A DNA stretch of 64,000 nt from Bugula neritina (GCA_964035545.1 OZ037767.1:2798680-2862679); one strand, 5' to 3'. Positions 39,384 through 52,640 are shown, numbered from the stretch's first letter. Made by a program: numbers and translations. Notes: generated by a model not told the origin, from the letters alone.

Positions 39384-42300
39384 TTACCAACATGGTCTGT
39401 TGCTCATAAGGGGTGCATAACTCCCTAGTCCATTTGGTATGTTTGGGTAGCCTAATGGTTGATGGTGTATATGATTATCTAGCCCTGGTGCTGCAACACC
39501 ATGATTGTCTATTGAGGTTGGCATAGACAGCCCTCCAACAGTACCCACAGATAAAGAGGTTATTGGACCTACATTGCTATTATCACCCAGCTGCTTGCTC
39601 ATGTTCTCCGATAGTGGTTCATTTCCGCTAGTTGGTTTACCGTCTTTGACTAAAACTGGCACAGCTACGCGCCGAGGTTCATTCTGATGTTGCTGATTTT
39701 GTAAAGAGCTCTTTGTGACGGAATCTTCGTCATCTGAGGGTACGGGGCTTTGCTCACTCGTAGCGTCATCATTTCCTCCTTTCTCTTTGTCCTTTTGAGC
39801 TCGCTTACATTTGTATCTATGATTTTGAAACCAGATCTTCACCTGAGTTGGAGTCAAGTTTATCACCTGAGCTAAATGCTCTCTTTCAGGTGCTGAGAGA
39901 TATTTTTGCTGCTTAAATCGTCGTTCGAGTTCGTAAACTTGCTGCTGTGAGAAGAGAACTCGTCGTTTGCGTCGCTGTGACATGGGAAGGTGCATACTCG
40001 AGTGTTTATCATATCCACCCAGGCCGTGCATTGCATTCATAGAACTTGATATCCCCATTTGACTCATGGACGTCATTGAACAATTGGTAGGTCCCATTAA
40101 CCTTGAAACTGAAAAATATAACCAACAATATTACAGTAAAATATTGAACTATATAACAAATAATATTGCAGTAAAATATTGAACTATATAACCAATAATA
40201 TTACAGTAAAATATTGAAGTATATAACCAATAATATTATTGTAAAATATTATAAACAATAACATCATAATAAAATATTATTGTGATATTAGTGTTATGGT
40301 ATAATAATGACAACAATTATTACAACAATAATGTTGTAATAAGAGAGTGTACTACCAGCATTGTAACTTAAGACAGACAGCTGGGTTTATTATATATATA
40401 TTCTAGCAATCTTCATGTATTTCAAGCCTTCTATAATTTCTATATTCTATAGCAATCTGCAGCTGTCTCATTGTCCTGCACTCTATTCTAACTTATTGTT
40501 GATCATAAAACTACACCTTCACTTGCCGAGTTTAATTGATTTCCAACATTTCAACATATGCAAGCAGCTCAAAATTGCATATATATATTATATTTTAAAT
40601 ATCATACTTTATATATTTTAAAAACATTTCAGTGCAACTGTGTAAATACAAAATAAATATACTTATTGCTAATATTTTTTCTAAACCAACATAAGATATT
40701 TGTCAGGAAAAAGAATGCAGCTACTACAGCTTATAATAAATATTTATTTTTTACAATTTTGTTGCAATAATTGCAAATCTAATAATATAAGCATAGCTAT
40801 TGACTATTGACTGTTATAGGTATGCTAAAAATATTTCATATACGAAAATAATCAGTTTGCATGGTAAACCTGTGTGTTTTTTATTAAAATTTTAGAAAAT
40901 ACAAATTTTTAAAGTTTTATGTATTAAATCAATTTAAAAAATTTAAACAAGTCAATAAATTTTACTAGTTATTGAAATGATATTTTAAACATAACTTGCT
41001 ACAACAAAGAATTATTTTAAAACTATTAGAATGTCAATATTATCCCATTATAATGGTTAATTGATTAGTTTTTCTTGAACTATCTATAATATTAGAACCG
41101 TATTATACCTGATTGAAGTGAATCAAATATCAATGAATTTAAATTTTGATGCAAAATTTTAAGGAATTTTATAAATTATGGCAATAAAATATGTTTTATA
41201 CAGCAGGTTCCATTGCTACTACAGTAAATAGGAAACATTGCTGCTACAGAAGAAGTTTATAGTATGTAGAGAGCAGAAAAGATGATGTCATACTTTAAGA
41301 AATGTTTATGATTTTTCACTGATAAGTAAAGTCTTTGATCCTCAACGACATAGACTATGCTCTAGCAATAAAATTAAAGCTCATAGTACAAGTACATGAG
41401 CAATGGCACCATTTGAAGCACCAACTCTGTAGTCAAGCGCCATAGAATCAAAAGCGAGTATTTTTATCTGAGTTTGTTATATTTAGTGTATGAGAGAAGT
41501 AGAAGATAATAATAAACTCAATAAAGGTAAAAGATTTATAAATAAAAAAGTATTTTAAAGTCATAAGTAAAATATGGCTCTATTCAACGCAAGCCAAGAT
41601 AATTCTAACATGTACAGTTTGTAAATGGTTAGTATTTATACTTGTTTAAATCAAGAAAAATTCCCTCATCAGACTATATTTGCAGTTTCTTCATTTTCTT
41701 GTTATATCTAGATGGGAAAGATAATTTTAAGCCAATTACCAATCCGTGCACTAAAGTTAGGCGACAAAGTTGCACATTCTAGCAGCCGTATTTTTCATCC
41801 TTTTTGTTTGAATGCACTTAATTACTAATTTTTTGTTTAAAAAGTTTGAGGGGTGATAAAAGGGGCTCAGATAATAAAACAAAGAACCTAGGCTATGTTT
41901 ACAGTAGTAGTCGGGAGATGATAGTTTATCTTAGCTGTCGTTCGTGGCACACTGTTTACTTTTATGATAAAACTCTAACATTAGCAAATTCTTAATAATT
42001 CCACAGAGCAGTTGTAGTAATTTCAAAACAAATACCTGAATATTTTTAATATCTACAACTCAACTATAATCCTATATTCGGCTTAACACAAGCTGGCAGT
42101 CGGCTAAAACATTTTGGTGAATGAACATTATTCGTATAGAAATTTGAACTGAGTTGGGTATATAATATCTGTACACTTTAATTCCCTTAATACCTGAGAG
42201 AATGACATGGGTTACTCCCTGACACGCATTGAGGTGTTTGTGTGTCAATTTGTTTGCTCCAATTCATTCAAAAGACGCATATTTAAATTGCTTATTCACA

Positions 42301-43649
42301 ATTTTTTTCTGTATATCCAAAGTGAAACCCAACATTTGGCAGTGTATATAAATGTTATTTACTTTTGGCTTTTTTGTCAATTGATATAGTTCAAACAGTT
42401 ATTGTTTCGTTTCTCTAACATATCCCAATGATGTAACATATACCAGCTCAAACTGTTCAGTTTACTAGGCATACTGATAGTAGAAAGTCTAAAATTACAA
42501 CTGTTCAAATAGAATATCATGAGAGATGCCACCTCTACCAGCTTAGCTACGAGTGGGAAGATTCCTTATGAATTGTACACTAAAGTTTTGTTGTGAAAAT
42601 GTTACAATGTTTGAGTGTCTTTGACATCTCATGGTGTCACGGCTAAGCAATCCTATTTTCTATATCAGTGCCAATTATTAATGATAAATTGAATTAATTC
42701 AATTGTAATGCGGCAGACATATGGAATATTGCTCGACTAACTTATTTAGTCAGTTTTTACACACACTTTTAGTATAGAAGGTGTTCTACTGTACAAGTGC
42801 CAGGGTTAAAAATTATATATGTGGGTAAATGATGGAGTTAATCAGCCTGCCACCTAAACAACATAGAAAGAGATGTGGTTAGATGGAGGTTTGTCGTTAG
42901 GGGACTCTTGACTAACCAATAGCTAAGTCATTAGTGTACAATCACCTTATATCTCAGTCTATGACACTTTGGTTAGCTGCTCAATTTCTTAATTACACAA
43001 ATTTCAAGTTGACACGACTTTTCAAAAGATCTCCATAATTCCCACTTAACTGCCCAATCCTTACATTTCCTTGTTCACAAACCAGTTGCATAGAGTGTTT
43101 AAATCTGATTGAAACTGATGAAAATTATTTTTACTTTAACAACTTAAAACTAAAGAACCTTACTAGATTATAATACGCTAACCTGCTACAGACAACATAA
43201 CGGTGTTTTGACTTACGTGCGTATTCGTTGAACCGGCTGGCGGGATCGGCAGCGGCTGCCGGGCCATACCATGAGTTTCCTGCGTGTCTGGACGTGTCGT
43301 AGGCATGAGTCAGTTCTGAACTGTATTGAGTTCCAAAGCCGGGTGAGGCGTGACTCAGCTGGGGCATGTAGTTAGGGTAACCTGCGGGAGTCATACCCAT
43401 GGAGTTCATGTTCTCTGTCTGAGATTTCCTGCTAGTAGAGTACGCGGAGTAGTTGCTAGCCGCAGCCACTGCAGCTGCATTCAGCGCCGTATCAAGTGCA
43501 GCAGAGAGTGAAGAGCCCTTGTCCGCCCAGGAAGAGGGCTTGTAAGTATCTGAGAGGGTGTGAGAGCTAGCGGACGGCTTATAGGAAAAGGCGCTGGCCC
43601 CGTAGCACTCAGTAGCAGCAGCTATACCTCCTCCTTCGCAACTAATCAT
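39384..43649 (-). CDS. NKX2-1: NK2.1-class homeobox transcription factor (Nkx2.1/2.4, scarecrow-like), 385 aa
   Basis: Two exons, 43649-43217 and 40108-39384, join in phase 1 (GCA C|TT TCA, giving ...NEYALSRLMGP). Nuclear DNA-binding protein patterning ventral forebrain, foregut or endostyle-type territory in other bilaterians. The homeodomain (about residues 190-249) starts [20 protein letters not shown] and has helix 3 [13 protein letters not shown] with the NK2-class Tyr in [20 protein letters not shown] downstream is the NK2-specific domain, preceded by a Q/N-rich linker. The first exon has [16 protein letters not shown] and SRF/SRLMGP landmarks aligning with vertebrate NKX2-1. The N-terminal eh1/TN repressor motif (FSVSDIL) is not in this exon, so either the ATG at 43649 is the true start or an upstream exon joins at the AG ending at 43642-43643. 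The C-terminus ends SNRPCW. Confidence 0.93.
40098..40260. repeat. 35-bp tandem repeat beside the NK2.1 homeodomain exon
   Basis: About four copies of AATATTACAGTAAAATATTG plus AACTATATAACCAAT in the single intron, immediately upstream of the minus-strand acceptor at 40109-40110. The same AATATT/CAGTAAAA composition makes up the intron's terminal 150 bp. Confidence 0.85.
40261..43216. other. NK2.1 intron
   Basis: A 3.1-kb AT-rich intron in total, counting the repeat listed separately. One less AT-rich island around 41720-41960 contains TTAATTAC and AACAAAG, of the kind seen in developmental enhancers; I cannot show that it is conserved. No nested gene is seen. Confidence 0.45.
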
Positions 43650-43683
43650 AATACAAATAGAGCGCAGCGTGTGTGTCAAGTGA

Positions 43684-43692
43684 CTTTATAAT
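43684..43692 (-). promoter_or_regulatory. TATA-like ATTATAAAG upstream of the NK2.1 start
   Basis: On the minus strand ATTATAAAG lies 35-43 nt upstream of the first ATG. That leaves only a very short 5' UTR, so it may be coincidental. An inverted CCAAT (GATTGG) is near 43880. Confidence 0.25.
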
Positions 43693-46600
43693 GGTTGTCC
43701 AAGTAACTGTATTGGGTGCTTCACTCGCACTTGGCTTATTCTAGACATGCCTCTCACCACAGTCCACGGTCCCTTACTGAGACTGAGAGTTTCAGCTACA
43801 GTAAAAGCCTGTAAATAGCTTATTCATTGCAGTGAATACCTGACTGGCTGTTGAAGGCACATGTCATATGCAGCTCGGCCAATCAAATTGCTCTTTTCAC
43901 CAAACCTCAAGTAGATATGTAAAATAGCAGAAATATAATTGAATGATGCATATTGTTCATTTAACCTTTCGTTGCTCCACAGTCGCTCAATTAAAAATTA
44001 TATAAAATATTTATACAACCACCTGCATGTGGAAAATACAGCAATAGCAGAATTTAAATGCAACACTTGTATAAAACATGAAAATTTTCTACAATCAAAA
44101 AGGCATAGCATGGCAGTTCTCAAATGCTGAAATGTAACAAATAGATTAAATATGCTGGACAAATATTTACTTTCTAGTTCATAGCTCAATCTTATATTTT
44201 AAATTATTTGATATAAATAAAGGTTAATTTCCAGTGAAGATTATTATAATAGACAGACACTGTGTGACATAAAATAGATAAAATAAATTATTATCATATT
44301 ATAATTATATAAGCTTATATATACAGCATTTCTTATAAATTTTTATAATAAAGCAGGTTAAAATGTTTTAATTAGCTAATCAATGCTGCAATTTTTTTAA
44401 ACCTATGTGTTTTGCTCTTTAAAGCACCTACAAAAAATTGTCATTTTCAACTCAGCTTTTTAGGAAAAATATATATAAGAGTATAAATCTAAAAAGTTTC
44501 TTGATTATGCAATAGTCCAAAGTCTTTAATTCTAAAGTTCAAAGTTCAAACATATTATCAAATAGGATTGAATTATTTTGGAAATGTTAATCATGGCGTT
44601 GGATGCATAATATGGTGACAATTTCATAGCTGGTGCAGTATGCAAACGTATAGTTTATTTCTGACATATACAGAGGTCAAACAGTGGAAACCTAATAATC
44701 ATAACTATTATTTATGTCTTCGTTATGGACAATGATAAATAATTGCGAAGCTTTATGATAATTATAAACACAAAATTGCTACAGGACCAATGGAAGTTAA
44801 TTAATCATACCCTTTGGAAAAGGCAGTATGTACAGATTTTGCAAGATAGGCCCCCCTACGCCGATTATTAAACAGGATATTTCAGTTTTGGACGTGCTGA
44901 TTTTGAATATTTGAAAATTATGTGTGAATTACCACTTTTGCATTGTTATTAAATGTAGTCATCTTTAATTTTATTTGTCTGCTGTGGGAAGTCGAAAAAT
45001 GTACCAAATATATTTCACTTCTTTCTCATAAATATAACAATTTTATCTTATTGAAACCTCTTGAAAATTAAATTAACACATTCCATGCATAAAATACTGT
45101 TTATAAAAGTTTCATGCAATGGTAATATACTGAATGATAATATGTAAACAAAGAAGAGCATTCTCATTGGACAATGCTGCTGCCACTTATTACTAATAAT
45201 AATCTAATAGGAAAATTTGTTTCGATAATTAATCTAGACAAAAAGAAAACATAATATTTTAGTATTGGAGTTATACAAAGTATATTAATATCAATTATAC
45301 TCTACCATAAAACAAGGCAACTGGTATACAAATAGTGTGTTTTATTGATAAATATTTGGATATGCTAAGGTTTGCAGTATTTGCGAGTTTGGTTTGCGAG
45401 TGAGCAACCTAATGTTTATACAAGTATGCAATAAAATGTCACTAGAAATAGGCTTTCCAGCTTAGATTCAATATTATGATTGGGATTGAGGTGTCATATA
45501 TAATGCATATAAAATAGCTATATATAACTACATGTACACTGAGTTAGGGTATTACATTAGGAGAAACCTGTCAATCAGGATTATAGACTACTGATCGGTC
45601 ATGGGGATGTGTGCAGGTCCTCTTCGTACTTGCTCTGACACTTTGGAAATCCTCAGCTAATCATACTGACTAAACTACACGCCTCATTTAAACTGTGTGC
45701 GGCAGATTTTCTCACCATCAACAATAACTTCTTTGAATTAAGCTGATTAATATAAATATATTTCTTATTGCCAGCTCACTTGCACCCAACATGGATAAAG
45801 AAACAAGCTACAGCAAAGAATGCAAACTATTACAGAGGAAAGAATTCTCGTTGGGAATTTCTACTCACCTGCCAGGGCTTTGAGGACAAGAGCAACTTAA
45901 ACTTGAAAAAAATTAAATGATTTTAGAAAATTTACAACAACATTTTAATGTTATTTAGGTTAATAGACTTGACATTTATGGCTTGACTTCTTTGAGTTTT
46001 CAAAGCCATGTATATGTTTTCTGGCTAACTTCTAGTATTTTCTGAACTTAGGATAGATGCAATGATAAATTGAACTTATTGCTGTTTTAAAAACTTTTAT
46101 AATTTGAAACTTGACCAAAATAAACTGAAAACTGTTGGATATTAAAAATAACAGAATAAAATCTTATTTGTTGGCAAATCATTAATTAAAGCAAATACGG
46201 CAGCTCTTAGAACTCTACATAGAGAGGGCAACTCTGAATACTTGTAGTTGTTTTCTCATTGTATTCCATAAAAATTTGTCAAAAACCTAAACACACAAAA
46301 TTCAAGCAAAAAATATAAATGATATACATGTTTGTTTATTCAACATGACAAAATTAGTTTCTAGAAACTGTTGGCAGGTGGCATAACGTAATGAGGATAC
46401 ATTACATGTATTACTAAATACACAAGCTATGTTAATTAAAATCACACCAAGATATAGTGATTGTTCTATTTCCTAGTGAAAGTAAAAGGAAAACAGCTGT
46501 CAAATGGTAATAAAAGTGCTCCAACAGCTTTACTTATTTCAAGTCGTCAATGAATAGGTTTGATATTTTCTAGTTACAGATTGTCACCTGGAGAAAGATA

Positions 46601-49600
46601 GAGACTCATTGTGATTCCTGGAAAGAAGCAGCTGTGCCTTAAGCTTGTGTAAATTTTAGGTTGCAAAATCGAAACTCTTACTTGGTTCTACTTGATTTAT
46701 TATTATAAAAAGTAGGCTTGAAATTTATTTCAAAACTAGCAACAGAAAAAAAGTATGAGCTAGCAACATGTTATGTTATGTTGGTCATAATATTTTTTTA
46801 AACAAACTATATCTAATATATTATACAAACATTATTAAAAAATGTTATGTTAGCATGACTACATGTTATACTCATATAATATTTTATTTTTTGTTCTGTT
46901 GTACTGCTTGAAATCTATAATAATCAGTTTCATGTTCGAAACAGGCTGGCATATTTCATTAGAAACATAGAGTTTGGATTGAAAATATAGTGTCAGATCG
47001 ATGCAATTTCAGTGTTGAGTGTTGACAAATATCATAGTATTTTAGAAAAGCTGAATATAAGAATAATTTAGCTGATGTATTGCATAATCCAATGAGGAGG
47101 TGTGACGAATAGAAGTTTCTTGAAGCTAACTCAATTTCCAAAGCCCTGTAATTAGCACATATGACTGTAAGAGGGTTCAATTACTCGGTTACTTTTCTCT
47201 CATTTTATAAACTTCAGAAATAAATATTAGTTGGTGAAAAATACTAAATTATTGGTTTTAAAAATATTATTATTTATTTAATTCTACAGATATAGAAGCT
47301 TGTGAGGAATGCTTTAGGTAAGGCGCGAAGGTGTCATTTCAGAGTTGTCTGCTTCTGCTAGAATCCCTGCAGTAGTGTTAGCAGATAAACCTTGGTGCTC
47401 CCTGGGTCAAATGTTTGAAATGGTTTTCCTATATACTGTAAAATCCAAAGAACACCAAATTTTTAACATTTTTACAGAAACATAAATTAAGACTAAACAA
47501 AGATAAAGTTCTTCTTCACACACAAAAATGATGTTACTACTTCAAACTCAACCAAGAAATAATTCTGTTAACTTTTCATACAAAAATCTGCTTATTAATG
47601 ATAAAATGCAGTTTCAGGTCTGATCGAGTTAGGATAAGAAATGCTTTTAGTGACTTGTCTAATTTTTAGAATAGTTATAAATATTGATGATACTGGCTTG
47701 ATAGGAGCTATGGATTACCTATAGTACTCTAAGTTAGCATAGTACATAGTACTTTACAATTTAATACCATATTTTATCATCATAGTACTTTACAATTTAA
47801 TACCATATTATATCATCCTAGCACTCTATAAGTTAATATCATATTATATCGTCATAGCACTCTATGAGTTGATATCATTTCATTATACTTACTAAACCAG
47901 ACTTTTACAAAGCAACTTATTAATGTCAAAACAAAGCTGAAATTCCTCTGTAATACCATATTATAACTTTTTCTACAGTCTAAAATACATCTTAGAGCTG
48001 TAAACTAAAATAAAATAGCATTCGCCTGAAAAATTATTGCTACAGCCTTGATAAAGCAGTATGCCGTATAGAAATTCATACTTCTACCCAATATAGACCA
48101 CCCAGTAGCCCTCTCAACACACTGCTAAGTGAGTTGAGATGACTAAACTATAAATCCTGCTTCAAACATCTTTTTTTCATCAAATTATTACTTATTATTT
48201 TTAGTTCACAAGTCTTTTTCCATATTTAGAGAGAAAAAAAGCATTGGTTGCAAATATTTTATTTGTTGTTATGTATAATGTTACTTGTTTGTTTTGTACT
48301 TTTTTTACGATCATAAAACACATTTTCATATAGTTCCAATTATTGACCCATCAGGCAAACTGATTGGTGCTTCATATATTTTATGTGCATATATGCACTG
48401 CATTCCATGTTTTTTATATATAAATGCATATAAAATAGTATGTGCATATGTTCATATAGCACATATAATACGTATTATAATATTATGATGTTTATATGCC
48501 AACATGTCACAGTCCATATATCTGCTTATTACATTTATATGCATATAGCATATGTGCTTATAAGGTTTATACACGCTTGTCTAGCTTTACCTTTACCATT
48601 AGACCTCCTATTTTATTCATAGTAATATTTTAGTTTGATTTATACAATTATTATTGCAACTTCATCTCTGAAATGGTCTGAATTTTTTTTATCAATTTTT
48701 TCACAAAAAATTGATAGTATTTAATTTTCTTCCATTTAACTTTTATAGATAATCTTTTAAGATTTTATAAAATATTAAAAAGATTTCCTTAAAAGCAATA
48801 AAAAGAACAACAAAGCCACATGTCACAAAGCAATGTTTTCAACATATTAATATGTAAATATTATATTAGGTTTAGTAGAAATGAAAATAGTCTTCTTTGG
48901 TTGGCTTGAAAATATAAATATTTTTCTGCGGTTTATTAGCAGTGCAAGAAATGTGTACAGAGAACGTATCTTCTAAAGAAAGGAAAGTGTATGACTCGTG
49001 AGATACACATGGTCAGCTGCAGAAGATAGAATTGAACAGAATCGGTAATGAGAGTGTGAGATTATATAAGAAGAGCATTTGAAATAAGTGACACATGAAT
49101 GGGTGACATCTAAATACGCCGGAATCTAAAAACAATAAAATTTGCACAAAATACACCAACACAGTGATGCACACAACTAGTAAGTAGCACTTATAGATTG
49201 AAGGCAAGTGTAGGGCCTTTTAAACGAAAATATTTCGACAGATACAATAGTATAAATTCATTAGTCACATGGTATTAAGAAGGTTTTAGGATGATCTATT
49301 ATAGCAAAAGTGCAAGTATCACCTATGAATCAATGGTGGGACTGAAGATAACAGAAATAACTATTAAAATGACAATATTTAAGTTTAATCAAGCAAGCAA
49401 GAAATCACTGTTTAAATATTTTGCATTCAGGTGTCAGAAATTAAGTTATACATACAGAAATATATTGTGATAGAAACATTGTGAGGAATGTGGATATTTT
49501 TAATAATGAACCGAAATGTTTAATTTGGAAGTGAAATTGAAATTATTTTCAAAATTTAGTATAACCCCAGTTTTCAGGTTGAACGTGTGTTGCTGTGACT

Positions 49601-49682
49601 GCACCTACAGTAAAACATGCAGCACAACTAGCTCTATGCATTGTTTGTTCCCTTTTTAAATTAAACTTTTAGTCAGAAATGT
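43693..49682. other. Region upstream of NK2.1, no gene recognised
   Basis: Six kilobases of AT-rich DNA. It includes a 33-nt segment with good minus-strand splice sites (45901-45869), repeats near 47.7 kb, and an ATGCAT/GCATAT-rich patch (48380-48570). It probably includes regulatory DNA of the homeobox gene; nothing coding could be supported. Confidence 0.45.
47725..47890. repeat. About 36-bp tandem repeat, four copies
   Basis: Imperfect copies of CATAGTACTTTACAATTTAA plus TACCATATTATATCAT. Confidence 0.8.
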
Positions 49683-49751
49683 CATCAGGGGAGAGCAACT
49701 TCCATCTTGTAAGTTTCTCAGTATGATCCGGCTAATATGGATAACCAGGAG
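49683..49751 (-). pseudogene. Decayed partial copy of a methionine synthase (MTR) exon
   Basis: These 69 bases align without gaps to 60480-60548 in the MTR gene of the same window, at 62 of 69 positions by my count. Read on the minus strand they retain PDHTEKLT and WKLLSPDD of the AdoMet-binding activation domain. An in-frame TAG follows PGYPY where the gene has a serine/glutamine pair, and the sequence upstream loses the frame. There is no flanking MTR sequence, so this is a fragment, in the same orientation about 10.8 kb from its source. Confidence 0.8.
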
Positions 49752-51780
49752 ATACAACCCAATACTTTACAATGAAGCATATTATATAGACTGATCAGTG
49801 TTAAATTGAATTACTGAAGCATAATTAATAAAGATTCTTTTCAAATCTAAAAGGGTTTGACAGAATTTGCACAAGAACAAATTTATACTCACTGTCTTGC
49901 TATGCAAAATATGTCAGGCTGTTATGCCATGTACATTCTATAATATGTAGAGTTAGCCCTTCAATTTGAAATTCTCTGAAAAGATTATTATATTACACAA
50001 ATTTTAGTGTGGTAAAATCATTCAATTTGCTTTTCAGTCTCAATATTTCCATTTAGTCTCTAAGAACGCTATTTATTTTGGAGTTGTGCACTCAAGCACC
50101 AACATCAAGTTGTGCTCCCATGAATGCCCATTGGCTAACACACTAATAAGTATGTGATATACTTTTCTCCTTGGTTTCAATCTCCATTTCTGCTGCTCCT
50201 AGTTACAAATCACTTGATACTTTAATTCTTCTGATAACAGTGAATGGTGCAACGACTTTCTTTCCAAATGCACTTTTGGACCTTAAAGGTATTTATCAAC
50301 TGGTGCACTTACCAAGCAGTAGTTGAGATGACCTATATAGCATGATGACCTATATAGCATTATGACCTATATAGCATGATGACCTATATAGCATCACTTT
50401 TATACAAATCCTGATAAATTGAGGTGCATATCAACTCTCAACATTATTTCTAAAATATAAAAGAGTGTGTGTGTTGTGTGCGTGCGTGCGTGTGTGCGTG
50501 GGTGAGAGTGTGTAAGTATATTCTGATGCAAATGTTTGAAAACTAGTTAAAAAGTGTTTCAAGTTTTACTCCGCAAGCCCAGTTTACTACATTTACTATA
50601 TTTACAACTCATAACAAAATTTGTTAATGAACTAATAATGAATGATGATAGGTGGTGAGTCTGTAGTATAGAAAAGTATGTCTATGTGATAAACCAATAC
50701 ACTGAGTTTACTCTTAGCTAAGTTCTCCTGTACTGACTAAAGCTATGAATACATCAAATCAAAATAATTTTAAAATGAAGTTATCATTGCTCCATTCTAC
50801 TATGGTAGAGTTACAGTTAAATGGTTATATATTATATTGCAAAATACCATGAAAATTCTAAAACTAGTCAATCACAATAAGAAGACATGCAAGTTCTGCA
50901 TACAATAAATTGTGCATCTAGTCATTTCTACAAAATAGAGCTTCAATCAGTTTTTTGTAGGTAGGCACACATTTTTAACTTATTAGAAATTATATTTTCC
51001 ACTTCAATGAAATTTAACTAAACTATGTCAATGCAGTGACTCAAAAAATTAAACATTTATTCATTGTTTGTAAACTTACAACAAGCAAACTAGCAGCACA
51101 TTCAGCACTTTAATCATTTACAGTCTTGTAACAAGTTTAGACAATAAAAGCTGTTTTGAACATTATATTTATGTGAAGAGTTTTGAACATTTTACCAGAG
51201 ATATTTTCATGCTGAATAAATTAGTAAAAGATAACTAGATATAATGAAACATCTGTCTTGAATAAATCAAATTGTTAATAAAAATAATAGATAGCGCAAA
51301 GAATATAAAGCTTATGTAACATGCCAGCCTCTAATTGTTATACAGTGCATTGGCACTTATAATCACTTGGTTTATTACTTATATAAATCTATAATTCAAT
51401 ATTGTGGAAGCAGTATGTGGTGGGAATAACCACATTAAAGGTTTAAAAAGCAGTACATATTTATTGCAATACTTTAATTCAAAATCAATACTTTTGGAAA
51501 CAACCTTGTTAATCTGTAATTAATTTTGAGTTTAGATATGCAGATGTATTATATATTGATGGCCAAAGGTGTTATAAAATACAAACGGATCACCAATAAT
51601 TTTTTTATAATCCAGAAGAAAAACATATATAAATAGAGGTGACTTATAATTATATTATCCAATGGGTGTAAACACGTTACTACATACAAGCACTGTTTAA
51701 TATAAGCCAGGTAAGAAACTATGAATTTATTTCTTTGTCTTGACAGACTATATTAGTTTGAATCAATAAAGCTGTGTCAG
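49752..51780. other. Non-coding stretch
   Basis: AT-rich with no supportable gene. It contains a 17-bp repeat (GATGACCTATATAGCAT, about four copies, 50325-50395) and a short TG/CG-rich microsatellite (50465-50510). Confidence 0.6.
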
Positions 51781-51787
51781 ACTTTAG

Positions 51788-52110
<323 letters not shown>

Positions 52111-52194
52111 ACATAGTTCACAGACAATAAATGATGAATTTATTTATGTATATGTCTACTATTTCGCCCAATGCTTGTAGACCATAGAGTTAAT

Positions 52195-52640
52195 ATGAAG
52201 TTTCCTGCTTTGTTAGCAACTGCCATTATTTTCCTACTTTCACTTGGTAAGCAAAACATTAGTATATATCATATCAGTAATAAAACTTACTATATTACTA
52301 GTTCTGTTTTCAATAATCGTTTTAATGAAGTTAATAAAAATATAAGCATCGAACCTGTATCTGTATGAAACAAACTTTTAAGCATAACCAATAAAGTTAC
52401 TAGCATTTATTGTAATGATCCTTTGTAACAAAAATAAGGATTATAAGTTTGCAAAAACAAACTACAACAAAAAAGTGTTAAATATTTTCAACAGCTTCGA
52501 TGACAGAGGGATTCCGGTTTACTTCGTCCGGAAAAACATGCAGGAAACATTGTGAGAGGACTCACCACTCAAAGTACAGCTTGTTTCTCGGAGTTTGTAA
52601 ATGCTTTCACACGACAGAAGATCTTTATGGCAGTAATTAA
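52195..52640 (+). CDS. Small secreted cysteine-rich peptide with a C-x3-C...G-x-C-x-C pattern, 65 aa precursor
   Basis: Exon 1 (52195-52246) encodes MKFPALLATAIIFLLSL, a typical signal peptide, ending in phase 1 at a GTAAGC donor. A 248-bp intron ends in TTTTCAACAG, and exon 2 (52495-52640) completes a 65-residue precursor with TAA. The mature part (about 42-46 aa) is basic, with cysteines at 33, 37, 52 and 54: C-x3-C-x14-C-x-C with GVCKC at 50-54. That order is the core of the cysteine-stabilised alpha/beta (CS-alpha-beta) fold of defensins and related peptides, reduced from the usual three disulfides to two. An AATAAA lies 69 nt after the stop. The one-intron layout, with a signal-peptide exon and a mature exon, is common for secreted peptides. 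Function is unknown; antimicrobial, ion-channel-active or signalling roles are all possible. No close homologue comes to mind. Confidence 0.7.

Noticed and set aside
45869-45901. 33-nt segment with a good acceptor and GTGAGT donor on the minus strand, upstream of NK2.1
   Set aside because: Tested as the missing 5' exon of NK2.1. In the frame that would join, it reads LSCSCPQSPG, which does not match the TN/eh1 region.
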